From positions 811,987,069-812,051,068 of the forward strand of contig NC_081414.1 of NCBI RefSeq assembly GCF_030272615.1: a DNA stretch of 64,000 nucleotides, in the 5' to 3' direction. Position numbers and translations under genes: made by a program. Under the pieces are notes generated by a model that saw only the letters and a list, made by a program, of their open reading frames with translations, was not told the origin of the DNA and made no database searches. Positions 32,221 through 43,912 of this stretch are shown piece by piece (positions within the stretch are counted from its first letter, which is position 1; every line of letters starts with the position of its first letter). This DNA is from Cryptomeria japonica. Lineage: Eukaryota > Streptophyta > Pinopsida > Cupressales > Cupressaceae.

Positions 32221-34000
32221 TAATAAAATTCAAACAATATAAAATATTAAAGCTTCAATGTTTTACAAAAAAATATTTTTCATTTATTAAAGAAACCATA
32301 TTAAAAAAGTTTAATAACATATTATATTTTTAATTAAATCATTGGTAAATAAAACCAAAACTATTTTAAAAATATAATACATGTGGAAAATAATCTATTT
32401 ATTAAATAATATTAAAATTAAATGTATGGAAAATGTATTTGAATAACTTTATATTTTTTAGATGATAATTTAATCACGGGAAACTTAAAGATAAGAAAAT
32501 AAATATGGCCAAAAACTAATGCACACTCTATCAGTCTACAGTTTAATAATTAAAAAGAATACATAACTCATTTGTAAATGAATTAAGAGTATTGGTCTTT
32601 GACTAAGAAAGCATTGCTTTGGTTTCAAGATATATGTGAGAGTTAAAAATGGTTATGTGGATCCAAAAGACTAGCCAAAATATAATGGTCTTGCATAAGT
32701 TGATAGAGAGGCTTTGAAAGAACATAAGAAGAAGGATGGAAAAGGTTTATTTTACATAAAGCAATGAATGAGAGCATAGTCCTTCATTAGAAACTTTCCT
32801 TACCCATTTTTTGGTCCAATTAATCAAATCAAATCACATGGATAGGTCATAGATAATAGGAAAATTGTTGAGAAGATGCTTAGAAGCCTCTCCTCTAAAA
32901 TTTACCCTCTAGTTGTGGCTTGAAAGAAACCAAAGACTTCAGTAAGTTTATTGTTGACAAGATTCATGCCTCTTTAATTAATTAGGAATATAGACTAAAT
33001 AGATCAAATGTTTCTTTAGAAAATGCATTTTCATCTCGGTCATCTATATCCCATGGAAGTGGACCATGGAAATCTAGTTCTAGAGGTAGAGGGAGAAATT
33101 CCCCTAAAGGTGGACATAGCAGTAGCTCTACAAATGTTGGTGGTAGAGGTCAAAATAAGAATTTATGTCATTTAATGAGCCAAATATTTGACAAATAAAG
33201 CATTCAATATCATTTAATGTAACAAGTTTGGGCATTATACCCAAAATATGCAAGAAAAAATATTATGCCCAATATAAGTAAGGTCAAAATCAGTCAAGTA
33301 GAACTCCCACAAGCACTATGTTTATTTTGTGCACTAGGATTGCAAAAGTAATTCTAAATGCAATATTGTCCAAGAACTTGCATCTGAAAAATGGTATTTG
33401 GCTTTTGATTGTAGTAATCACAAAGTTAATGCAGTTATGTTTTCTAGTTTGGATGAATTAGTTCAAATTGTTCTCACATTGGTAACAATGACAAGGTCAT
33501 TGTCTCGGGTAGAGGTACAATTAATATTCTAACAAAAAAGGGTGAAGATAAATTTATGAATTATGTGTATTATGTTTCTAATATAAAACACAACTTAATA
33601 AGTATTAGTTAGTTGGTACAAAAATGCTATAAAGTGTACATGGAAAACTATGATTGTGTGATTTTGGACAAGTTGCCAAAGTGCAATTGACTATAAATTA
33701 GAATCTTACCTTGAGGATAAGGTTAGATAAGAAGAGAAAAATAACCCAACTTGTTCATGAGTCAAATAATGTATAGTTTGGAGCTACCTTTAATGTAGAA
33801 CATACAAAACCTAGAGCTGACATGAATTCCATAAATTTAATGAACTTGAAGCCAAGCTTGTTCAACATTGAGGAAGCAAGAGGTATTGGTGGAGGCATTC
33901 AAGTAACATTTTAGTTAGTTGTAAAGGATAAATATAGATTGTGGCATTTAAAAATTGGACATTTGAACTTTGGAGTGTTGAAGCTATTAGACAGTTTAAA
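32221..34000 (+). pseudogene. copia relic H: gag, protease and start of integrase
   Basis: Heavily decayed plus-strand copia. A basic Ser/Gly/Arg-rich gag segment lies around 33040-33150, a zinc knuckle remnant (CNKFGHYTQNMQE, with cysteines two and four lost or shifted) at about 33218-33256, a protease-like region around 33400-33600, and an integrase zinc motif YRLWHLKIGHLNFGVLKLL at about 33935-33990. It is cut at about 34000 by the LTR of copia D, and its continuation is not visible on the other side, probably lost in the deletion near 38966. The first 400 bp (32221-32600) are AT-rich without coding signal. Confidence 0.72.
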
Positions 34001-35192
34001 TAACCGGAATACCACTGAGAGCGGCGGGGTGAATCAGTTATCACAGATTACTAGAACTATTAGAAATTAAAACATTAATAATAGAATGCTTAAACGAAAT
34101 ACCATAATAGTAGTAAAACCAGTTAAGCATAAACAATAATCACAAAATAAGATCCATCCACATGACACTAATATTTATACATGGAAAACCTGGTAAAGGG
34201 AAAAGCCACGGTGGGAAGTCTACCCAATGTTATATAATACTTTTGTTGTAAGTATGTGAATTACAATTAAGGGGTTTGGACTTGCCAGGAAGGCCAACAA
34301 CCTAGAGTGCATTTCTCATCACAAAAGGAGCCTTACTGACTACATAGAAATCCAAACTACAATCTGGAGAAGTGTTTAACTACAAAAGATAACATCTCCT
34401 ATGCTTGAGTATAGTTCTGGTTAAGCTCAATAACGGAGGACTAAATCCTCTTACATAAACCCAATTCGATGTCCAATGATCGACCAAATTTTTCTACCAA
34501 AATGATATTACATTATTCGCATGTTACATTCCTTGACCATGATCTCTACCCATAACCATGATGATCTATAATGAGATCTTACATCTATATTTACAAACAC
34601 TCGACCATAAATAATTAGGTCAGCCACAAGATAATAAACCAATTACATAATTATAAACCATGTCAGCCTAAGACCAAACAAATAATAATCAACACATAAG
34701 ACATCCCAGAAATACATCAAGAGGTCCAATCCACATGTTACATTAAAGTTGGTCCATAACCTAGATCAATGGAGACCCAGTATAGGTCCACATGCTACAA
34801 CAATGATCTCCATCTGCCAAGTCTTGAACATGATCACCAACAACATCTTAAAACTCCACCAGAAGTAGCACCAACACCACTTATGCAATTTATTAAAGAT
34901 CTTCATCAAAAACTCTACCAGTGAAACCCTCGTCAGAACCAGAAACTAAGCTTCTAAGCAAGAAGGATAGCATCGTATCATCAGACCAAAACCAATTGAC
35001 CAAATATAAGTATGAGTATCATAAATAAGCCAATTCCATCACCAAACTATACTGGAGCCTACCAGATTAACCAAAAACCACTCAACCCTACCTGGACCAG
35101 AAGGGTGCCAGTAAAGCATCCAAACAGCTAGTCTTGGAATCAATGATAAAAAATCAGTGCAAAACATAATCTATTTTACCAAATGGCCAACA
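34001..35192 (-). repeat. copia D 3' LTR
   Basis: The left boundary is approximate because the expected TG is mutated (TAACCGGAATACC). The right end is ATGGCCAACA, followed by the polypurine tract. It contains the tract CACTGAGAGCGGCGGGGTG, a variant of the shared LTR-end motif. Confidence 0.75.
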
Positions 35193-35602
35193 ATCTCCCC
35201 CTTCTGCATTGATGGCAAAACTAGATGTGAAAAACATATAAGTACCAAAAAATGCCAAACAAGTCTCCCACAATGGAAGACAACCAACAATCTCCGATAT
35301 ACAGCTCTGAATGTCAATATCTCTCCCTTTTACTTTTTCTTATTCATACCTCTCCCTTTGACTTTTTCTTATTCATGCCTCTCCCTCTGACTTTTTCTTT
35401 TTCTTTCTTTGTCTTTTTCACATCAATATCTATCCCCCTTTGATATCAATGCCAGAAATCTGACAAAAATATCAAAGTAAAAACATAAACCACTGAATCG
35501 CAAAGCCTACTACTCCCCCTGAGTAGTAGCATCTAACATCAGTGCCAGAATGAATAGTATCTCTAATAATGCATGTCAGACTGATATTGAACCGCATCAA
35601 TC
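35193..35602 (-). other. copia D 3' untranslated region with repeated pyrimidine tracts
   Basis: ATCTCCCCCTT at 35193 abuts the LTR. A tandem repeat of about 27 bp, CTCTCCCTTTGACTTTTTCT-like, runs through about 35319-35405, with further CCCCCTTT and CTCCCCCTGA copies near 35430 and 35512. On the element's strand these are purine tracts. Confidence 0.7.
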
Positions 35603-38170
35603 AAGTCTCTAACAAAGGGGCAAAAACTCCCAATCTGTCTCTTAGGTACTAAAATGATTCATTGGGCCAAAGTTTAGTGAAAATATCTACAATCTTCTCT
35701 TTAGTGTTTTTTAGGTCCTAGAGACAACTAAGAGGGGGGGGGGGGTGGGTGAATCACTTGTCAAATAAATTCAAACCAAAAATAACTTAAACAACTTTAA
35801 TGCTTAATACCAGTAAACTAGTCTTGTATGCCGATAGATAGTTATATCAGTTAATTGCAATACCGGTAAGGATTAATGCATGAAACAAAAAGACAAAGTC
35901 ATCCACAACACATAACACTAAAATTTTTACGTGGAAACCTTGGAAGGGGGAAAACCACAGTGGGAAACCTTACCCACAATCAGATGATACTACTGCAGAT
36001 AGTATGTGTATACAAATGGGGTCTGCACATGTAGAAAGGCCAAGCGCTTAGAGCTCACTGCTCAATCACAGATGGGAGTCACACTGACTATAATTGGATG
36101 GTTAAATCCAATATGGATGTACTGCTCAAATTAGCATCTTTCTATGCTAGATTTAATACTACTATAGTTCTGATTGTCTTCACAAAAACCCTCCTTCAAT
36201 CTTCAAATGATGTCTCCGTGTATAGCTCTATTTATTCTCGCATATACCTTCACACAATTCTTTTGTGCATTCCACATACGATCTTACAAATAAGATCTTA
36301 CATTTATATCATAACCTAGGACCAATTTTAGTAGGTCGGCTCTAAAGGATATTACAATAAAATCAATAAATAAATTAATGCCCAATGCAATAACCGATTC
36401 AACATGTCGGCTTAATGCATTTACAACAATAATAAATCATCTCCATAGCGTGCCATGCTGATCTGGAAAAGATAAGCTAACCGGTGTATAACCTGGACCT
36501 ATTTGCTAGTAACAACAAATATGCAAGTGCGAATATGCTAATGAACAAATCTTCAAGACAAAGTGTTCAAATGATTTCTTCGACATAACCAGGTGTTCTC
36601 CATGTTATTCCAAGTGCCGGTGAACATTATATCCTATTGATGTACTAGATACCGGTGACTGTGTATGAGTCATTTGCTTGCCGATGAATGTTGTTGATTC
36701 TCCAAAGTGCCAGAGCTGATAAGTGTTAGTAGGTGTTGACATCAATGACAAAACCATACCAAAATACCAACAGTGTTCACATAGACCAATCTGACATCAT
36801 TTTCTTCCACATTTTCCTTCAAAAATTTATACTTGATTGATATATGCTTTTTTTTGGAATGAAATACTAGATTCTTTGATATATCAATAGTAGATGAGTT
36901 ATCATAGTGAATAACTACTAGTGCATCACAATCCATCTTTATATCTTCCAACGTTTTCTTCATCCATAAAACTTGTGTACAATTAGTAGCAGCAATAACA
37001 TAGTCAACTTTAGGAGGAGATAAAGAAGTACATGACTGTTTCTTGCTGATCAATGAAACTAATGTCTTTTCAAGAAAGAAAGTTCCACCAGAAGTATTTT
37101 CTGGTCATCAACATCTCCAGCCCAATCAGCATCTATGTATACACATAAAGTAAATTTCTCATCCTTAGGGTAAAACAAGCCATATTCTGATGTACCTTGC
37201 AATTATCTAAAAATCCTTTCATTGCACCCTCATGAATTTGTCTAGATCACTCTGAAATCTTGAAACAATATAAACATCATTCATAATGTCAGGCCTAGTC
37301 TGAGTCAAATAAAGCAGATCTCCAATCATAGACTTGTATCTTGTAGGATTTATTAGTGTAGAAACATATTTTCTTGTCAATTTATCACTTGTAACCATAG
37401 GAGTACTTACCGGTTTAGAATCTCTCATACCAAATTTCTTCAACAATTCCTTAGCATATTTAGATTGACAGATGAAAATACTTTTGTCAATCTAAGTGAT
37501 ATGCAGACCTAAGAAAACTTTCATCTCACCAATCATAGACATCTCAAATTCTTTCTCCGCATTCTTAGAAAATTATATGCATAACTTATCTTCACCTCCA
37601 AAAATAATATCATCAACAAATAATTCAATAATCATTATATCATAATTAGTATATCATAATCAGTAATCTTATAATATAACTTACTGTTAGTACTGCCCTT
37701 AGTAAAGCCAAGCTTCAAAAGATATTTATCCAACCTGGCATACCAAGCTCTAGGTGTTAATCCATATAAAGATTTTCTTAATGTGCAAACCATATTTATT
37801 TCATCTGATAATGAAAAACCATCATGTTTCTCAATATAAACTTCCTCATCAAGATCCCCATTCAAAAATGCACATTTAACATCCATTTGATAAACCTTGT
37901 AGTTTTTGTAAGCAACAGAGGCAGGAAATAATCTTACAACTTCAATCCTAGCTATAGGTGAAAATGTTTCTCCATAATCAATTCCATCCTTCTCACAATA
38001 TCCTTTACAAACCAATCTAGCCTTATTCCTTATAACTTGACCATCATCATTCAATTTATTCCTAAAATCCCATTTAGTTCGAATTACATTTTTATTTTTA
38101 GGTTGGGGAACCAAGGTCCATGTGTTATTTTTCTCAATCTTATCTAATTAGTCTTCCATAGCTTTTAACC
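35603..38170 (-). pseudogene. copia D reverse transcriptase and RNase H, split by a solo LTR
   Basis: Reverse transcriptase at 37635-38114 ([23 protein letters not shown]) with the catalytic region broken by a frameshift near 37620. The next parts lie at 37219-37446 (STPMVTSDKL, SMIGDLLYLTQTRPDI). RNase H follows at 36778-37160 (about) and its C-terminal tail at 35603-35703 (IVDIFTKLWPNESF, with a stop inside). The solo LTR lies between these last two parts. Many stops and shifts; not functional. Confidence 0.82.
35709..36772 (-). mobile_element. solo LTR of the E family inside copia D
   Basis: 1064 bp with the same sequence as the LTRs of E (47446-48506): purine-run tract near 35730, CACGTGGAAACC-like stretch, and end AAAATACCAACA. 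It has a perfect target duplication GTGTT at 35704-35708 and 36773-36777. The first base pair is TT instead of TG. No internal sequence remains, so this is a product of LTR-LTR recombination. Confidence 0.9.
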
Positions 38171-38199
38171 AATATTCATCTCTACATGCCTCAATTACT

Positions 38200-38960
38200 G
38201 ATACTAGTTCAAGTTATAAAATTAAACATACATCATTAGTTGTGAGTTTTCTTCTTGTCATCACCTCATTGCTCTTATCCCCAATGATATGATCTTCTGA
38301 ATGATTCAATCTCACATACCTAGGAGTCTTCTGACTTTCTGTTCCTCTTCCCTATTCTTCAGTTATTGTAGTGTTCTCTGATATTGCTAGAGTAACTGGT
38401 TCAACTCTCTATTCTGGTAAAGGTTCTACCGGTTCAGATATAATCATTTTCACTACTGGTTTCTTCTCATAAACTCTATTTTGACTTGTGTTTAGCTCAT
38501 CTACTTTGACATTAGCAGTCTCCACAATTCTCTCTAATCTCTTGTTACAACATCTATATGCTTTGATTTCACTATAATAACAAAGAAATATGCCTTCAAC
38601 ACATCTAAGATCCAATTTTCGAATGATATCATCTCTCCTGATATAACATTTACTACCAAAAAATTGGAAATACTTAACTGTAGGTGTATTACCAAACCAT
38701 AATTCATAAGGTGTCTTACCGATTTCTCCTTTGATATGTACTTTATTGAATGTCTAAACCTATGTGCTCACTGCTTCTCTCCAGTAGATACGAGGTAGAC
38801 TATCTTCCATCATCATTGTTCTAGCAACATCCAAGATAGTTCTATTCTTCCTTTCCACAACTCCATTCTGTTGAGGTGTCCAGGGAGAAGAAAATTGTCT
38901 TCTTATACCAATATGATTCTCATAAAAGTTATTAAACTCACCAGATGTGAATTCTGTACC
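38200..38960 (-). pseudogene. copia D integrase, truncated
   Basis: Open pieces at 38760-38996 and 38409-38615. The first contains FTSGEFNNFYE and SPWTPQQNGVVERKNR (final catalytic Glu present). The second is the region after the core (KAYRCCNKRLERIVE). The N-terminal zinc domain and the first catalytic Asp are absent because the element ends at about 38966. Confidence 0.8.
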
Positions 38961-38966
38961 ATGATG

Positions 38967-39181
38967 GAATGATTGTAACACAATTACAATGTGCACAGAA
39001 TAACATTGAATTATTATAAAACCAAAATTGTATCTAAACTAGACAAATACAATCTAACCCAATAAAAAGTTAGAATGATTGTAACACAATTACAATGTGC
39101 ACAAAAAAATATTAAGAAGAATATTAATAATACAATGTTGTTTATGAAACCAAAATTGTATCAAATGTAGACAAATACAAT
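38967..39181. repeat. imperfect tandem duplication at the copia D / transposase-gene junction
   Basis: 38967-39053 and 39073-39181 start with the same 30 bases (GAATGATTGTAACACAATTA and on) and end with the same AAACCAAAATTGTAT...GACAAATACAAT. They differ in the middle by an insertion of about 20 bp. The first copy starts exactly where copia D homology stops. Confidence 0.85.
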
Positions 39182-39579
39182 GTTAAGTATAAAAGAGTTC
39201 ACACAATTAACACAAACTTACATGCATATAAATTTGATTCAACCTAATGTACCATCTACATCCTCTCTCTTCTGCAATGCGTCTTGTTGGCTTGATGATG
39301 ATTGAAATGGATGACTTCATGTGTTGTCATTTATGGAACATGTATACACACACACATATGTTCACATTAGTTTAGACAAACTGGTATTACTTCTAAAGTT
39401 AAGTGTATTGCAACCTGTATTGTTAAGATGGTTTAGAAGGTGTCTAACCGGTATATGTAGTCAATTGGTATATGCAAAAATGGCTTGACACCAACTTGGA
39501 GATTCAGTGGAAACCATCAAAGAAGTGAATGGAGGACAATCAATTTATGTGTTGATAGTGGTTAACTCTGAACCGGTAT

Positions 39580-39974
39580 CAGTGTTCCAACCGATATTCA
39601 TTGATTGTGTGATGAGTTATCACCAGTCATGATGAGTTACCCATAATCGACATTTTGGCAGCAATTTGTGATGAGTTATGTTTGATTGTCTAGATACACA
39701 ACACCTAGGTAATTGTGATATGATTTCTAAGCTGACATGAAATCTAGTGTCTATATAATGATGATAACATGAGATGAGCTGATGCAAGATAGAAGTTCAA
39801 GGCATTGCAGAGTATGTTGGTGATGAAATTGGTGATGCAGTTTTCAGCAAGCAGAAGATGATCTATTCAAGAAGGTTGTGCTACTATTAGATCACACCAA
39901 CTATTTTTTTCTAATCACTACAATAGTCAAATCCCCTAACTAGGTAAGGTCTAATAAGCTTTAGTACACAAATC
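39580..39974 (+). repeat. segment of LTR G present twice, copy 1
   Basis: CAGTGTTCCAACCGATATTC onward through ACAAATC. It is repeated at 42632-43027 with few differences. The two copies flank element T. Confidence 0.92.
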
Positions 39975-41036
39975 TGATGCGGAGCATCATGAAAACATCA
40001 ACCAAATAGCCATTATCAAGTCTTCTCCATATATCATGCATTAAACTTGAATGATTTAAACCCTTCATCTATTCATTTCTTGCAAATGAAAACCAAGAAT
40101 TTGTCCAAACTGTGAAATTTACTCTATTCTGGTCATGAAATTACAGTCATGAACAATCATTAATAACTCTTAAAATATAAATCATCCAGACAATCTCTCC
40201 AGTCAGATTTTAGAAATGGTAGTTATAAAAATTTTCTCCAAATTATAGATTGATCCAATGGTTAAATCCAAAGTTATGATGATTGTTCCAAAACTGGTCA
40301 CCGTGAATCAGGGTTTTGGGTAGTTCCAAACGGTTTTCACCAAAACATTCATAACTTTCTCAAAACTGAATGAAATAAACTCAAACCAAAAGAAATGGAA
40401 ACATTATTCAATATACTACACTATAATAATATAAATACACTTGTTTCTAGGCTTCACATGGTCATACCAGGCCTGGAAACGAGAGAAAAACTTCCAAGAT
40501 CACAAAACAAGAGATTGAAAACAATGAAAATATGATACCAAAATGTTTCCAATGCTTTCCAATTCCTTCTCCAACTTTTACATCCACTTATGAATGACCA
40601 TTATAGAGGTTTTATAGCATTTTAATCTTCACATAGAATTTACAACTACCCAACTTCCTCTTATGGCCATACAACTTCCTATTTTGATCTTTTTACAACT
40701 TTTGAAAAGTTGCATTTTACAACTTTTACAACTTTTGACTCAAATGACTTTAAACCTTCAAAATAGCCTTCAAAACATATTAGGATGGAATAATAATGTA
40801 TTTTTGTCACCATTTTATCCCTCCAAGGATATTTTATACAAATTTTACCAAATGACTAATTCAAGAACTTATTAGGACAACTTGGACAACTCATTACAAT
40901 GGGCTCTTTTAGCCTTACATATTGATTCATATTGACTCAAAATGACATTACAAATGAAAATGTAATTGAATACTTATGAATTGATTTTTATCCTCTTATA
41001 GACTCTTTTTATGCCTTTGTGTTAGGTGCTCCTGCA
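39975..41036 (-). repeat. element T left LTR
   Basis: TGATGCGGAGCATCATG to GGTGCTCCTGCA. The end contains a natural short palindrome GGTGC-TCCT-GCACC that overlaps the boundary. A 70-codon open frame recurs in both LTRs only because they are repeats. Confidence 0.9.
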
Positions 41037-41528
41037 CCATACTCCCAAATTTGAAAAGTTTCCAAGTCCCTTGGAAACATGGATGAAAATAACTTGCAAG
41101 AAAATTTTGAGTGAGATCTTCACCTTTGTCTTCATTAATCTTTGCCTCTTTGGATTCTCTTGATGCCTTTTCTACATTTTTGTTTTGTTTTGTTTTCTAC
41201 TTCAATCAAAACTCCCGTCAATGGAGTTCATACTGGCTGCTCCTCAAGATGCTGCTCCAAACATAAGTCCACCCTTAATGCTGCACCAAACTCACCAACT
41301 ACTTTGCCTCACCCAGGAGTCCTTTGCTTGCCTCTCTCCCCAGGTCTTTTGGCAACCCACTGGACCTCCTTCTCAGGCCCCTTGGACCATCTCCTATGGC
41401 CCCATGACAGACCTTCATGTCTGCCTACTTGCAGCTAGTGGATATACATCTGCAACCACAACCATTAGCAAACCAAAATACCAATCACTTGCTCAGCCCA
41501 GACCTTTTGCTAAGCTCTGATACCAATT

Positions 41529-42590
41529 TGATGCGGAGCATCATGAAAACATCAACCAAATAGCCATTATCAAATCTTCTCCATATATCATGCATTAAAC
41601 TTGAATGATTTAAACCCTTCATCTATTCATTTCTTGCAAATGAAAACCAAGAATTTGTCCAAACTGTGAAATTTACTCTATTCTGGTCATGAAATTACAG
41701 TCATGAACAGTCATTAATAACTCTTAAAATATAAATCACCCAGACAATCGCTCCAGTCAAATTTTAGAAATGGTAGTTATAAAACTTTTCGCCAAATTAT
41801 AGAATGATTCAATGGTTAAATCCAAAGTTATGATGATTGTTCCAAAACTGGTCACCGTGAATCAGGGTTTTGGGTAGTTCCAAACGGTTTTCACCAAAAC
41901 ATTCATAACTTTCTCAAAACTGAATGAAATAAACTCAAACCAAAAGAAATGGAAACATTATTCAATATACTACACTATCATAATATAAATACACTTGTTT
42001 CCAGGCTGTACATGGTCATACCAGGCCTGGAAACAAGAGAAAAACTTCCAAGATCACAAAACAAGAGATTGAAAACAATGAAAATATGATACCAAAATGT
42101 TTCCAATGCTTTCCAATTCCTTCTCCAACTTTTACATCCACTTATGAACGACCATTATAGAGGTTTTATAGCCTTTTAATCTTCACATAGAAGTTACAAC
42201 TACCCAACTTCCTCTTATGGCCATACAACTTCCTATTTTGATCTTTTTACAACTTTTGAAAAGTTGCATTTTACAACTTTTACAACTTTTGACTCAAATG
42301 ACTTTAAACCTTCAAAATAGCCTTCAAAACATATTAGGATGGAATAATAATGTATTTTTGTCACCATTTTATCCCTCCAAGGATATTTTATACAAATTTT
42401 ACCAAATGACTAATTCAAGAACTTATTAGGACAACTTGGACAACTCATTACAATGGGCTCTTTTAGCCTTACATATTGATTCATATTGACTCAAAATGAC
42501 ATTACAAATGAAAATGTAATTGAATACTTATGAATTGATTTTTATCCTCTTATAGACTCTTTTTATGCCTTTGTGTTAGGTGCTCCTGCA
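41529..42590 (-). repeat. element T right LTR
   Basis: Nearly identical to 39975-41036. Its right end runs directly into a fold-back repeat instead of ordinary flanking sequence. Confidence 0.9.
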
Positions 42591-42614
42591 CCTAACATAA
42601 AGGCATAAAAAGAG
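42557..42614. repeat. fold-back palindrome at the right end of element T
   Basis: Left arm 42557-42583 (CTCTTTTTATGCCTTTGTGT plus 7 bases), loop TCCT, right arm 42588-42614. The arms are 27 bp with one mismatch. The left arm is normal LTR sequence also present in the left LTR. The right arm is an extra inverted copy not found after the left LTR. Confidence 0.95.
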
Positions 42615-42631
42615 TTACCCATAATCGACAT

Positions 42632-43027
42632 CAGTGTTCCAACCGATATTCATTGATTGTGTGATGAGTTATCACCAGTCATGATGAGTTACCCATAATT
42701 GACATTTTGGCAGCAATTTGTGATGAGTTATGTTTGATTGTCTAGATACACAACACCTAGGTAATTGTGATATGATTTCTAAGCTGACATGAAATCTAGT
42801 GTCTATATAATGATGATAACATGAGATGAGTTGATGCAAGATAGAAGTTCAAGGCATTGCAGAGTATGTTGGTGATGAAATTGGTGATGCAGTTTTCAGC
42901 AAGCAGAAGATGATCTATTCAAGAAGGTTGTGCTACTATTAGATCACACCAACTATTTTTTTCTAATCACTACAATAGTCAAATCCCCTAACTGGGTAAG
43001 GTCTAATAAGCTTTAGTATACAAATCC
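42632..43027 (+). repeat. segment of LTR G present twice, copy 2
   Basis: Repeats 39580-39974 and then continues into the remainder of LTR G (CTCTAAAAAGGTGAG). It is preceded at 42611-42631 by a 20-base copy of sequence from further inside the same segment (GAGTTACCCATAATCGACAT, original at about 39643-39662). Confidence 0.92.
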
Positions 43028-43789
43028 TCTAAAAAGGTGAGCTATTAGTTCGGATTTAGAAATCCTCTACTAAGGTTACTCCTAACAGGGTACTACCTTT
43101 AACAGGGTATAGCTCCTAACAAAGCTTTCATATCTTTAACAGGATTCTCTCCTAGAAGAGCATTTTTGTAGACCCTAATCGGTCAGTTATCTATTGCTGG
43201 AGATAGTTAACTTGTGATTCCCATCTCAACGTGGGTTTTCCCATTTGGGTTTTCCACATATTAAAACTTGTGGTATGGTGGATGCTTTACTTATTGTGGA
43301 TGCTTTAATATCTCTTTGGATTGCATACATAGTGTTTAGTAAACTTGTTAAGTATCTCAATTGGTCAGTATTTAAAGTATTATTGTTCTTACTATCACTG
43401 ATTCACTCCCCCTCTCAGTGGTTTATAAATCTATCACATCTATGATTGCCTCATGCTCTTCTACTGAAAGTGTCCACAATACCTTATTAGCAGATCTAAC
43501 TTTGTATCTTTCTAATTTATTATTTGTTGCCACCACCAAATGAGAATAGTGTATAATCTTCTTTTCTAATTGGTAGTCTTCATAAGCTAGTAAGCCATTC
43601 CTTCTTATTATGTATTTGCATTTCCATGTGCCAGCTACCACAATGGACCCAACTGGATACTGAAAACCATCATCACCTACTTCATCACATATCAGCTTTT
43701 TCTTAGGTTTTACACATCTAGCTAGCCAATAACCAACCTCCTCATCATTATCCTCAGGTGCAATAACAACATACACATGTCCTAGAAAA

Positions 43790-43912
43790 CAAATTTAAGT
43801 ACATGTAGAAATAAAACTTGTTAGAATTTATAATTCAAATACAATCATAAATTATATGACAATACATAAAAATATATAATTTAAAGTTATAAACAAGAAA
43901 TTGAATGAAATT
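43790..43912 (-). other. predicted intron in the transposase-like gene
   Basis: Between coding parts ending ...DLIQPG and starting HVYVVIAPEDN the minus strand reads GTAATTTC at the left border and TTTTCTAG at the right border. It is AT-rich, with the reading frame resuming across it. The splice consensus is still intact. Borders are read by eye, so they may be off by a few bases. Confidence 0.55.

Larger units (their letters stand above)
34001..38966 (-). mobile_element. copia element D, minus strand, truncated
   Basis: 3' LTR at about 34001-35192, polypurine tract at 35193, then pol running leftward from 38960 to 35603, with a solo LTR inserted at 35709-36772. The element stops abruptly inside integrase at about 38957-38967, so gag, protease, primer site and 5' LTR are missing. 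The pol sequence resembles that of E more than A, but the LTR is of a different type. Confidence 0.82.
39975..42590 (-). mobile_element. element T: long-LTR, 0.5-kb internal, non-autonomous
   Basis: Two nearly identical LTRs of about 1062 bp (39975-41036 and 41529-42590) flank only 492 bp. Inside, GCTCTGATACCA (41514-41525) is an exact reverse-complement Met-tRNA primer site three bases from the right LTR. A purine tract (AAATTTGGGAGTATGG on the minus strand) lies next to the left LTR. There is no gag or pol; the short open frames at 41142-41520 show no domain. The low LTR divergence suggests a recent insertion. LTRs of this length are unusual for TRIM elements, so this may be a deletion derivative of a larger family. 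The right flank is rearranged, so the target duplication is not recoverable. Confidence 0.88.
39285..43436 (+). mobile_element. solo LTR G, interrupted by element T
   Basis: Starts TGTTGGCTTGATG at 39285, is interrupted at 39974, and resumes to end TTTATAAATCTATCA at 43436. Near the end it has TGATTCACTCCCCCTCTCAG and the CTAAC-GGT motif series, as in the element B LTR, so it is a plus-oriented relative. There is no primer site or internal region after 43436. Target duplication: CGTCT (39280-39284) and CATCT (43437-43441), one mismatch. Removing G rejoins the transposase reading frame (EEHEAIID then ALQKRGCRW), which confirms both boundaries. Confidence 0.86.

Noticed and set aside
40663-42429. 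Identical 70-codon open frame found twice (40663-40875 and 42217-42429)
   Set aside because: The duplication is explained by the two LTRs of element T. The sequence is low-complexity (ACAACTTTT repeats) and has no domain.
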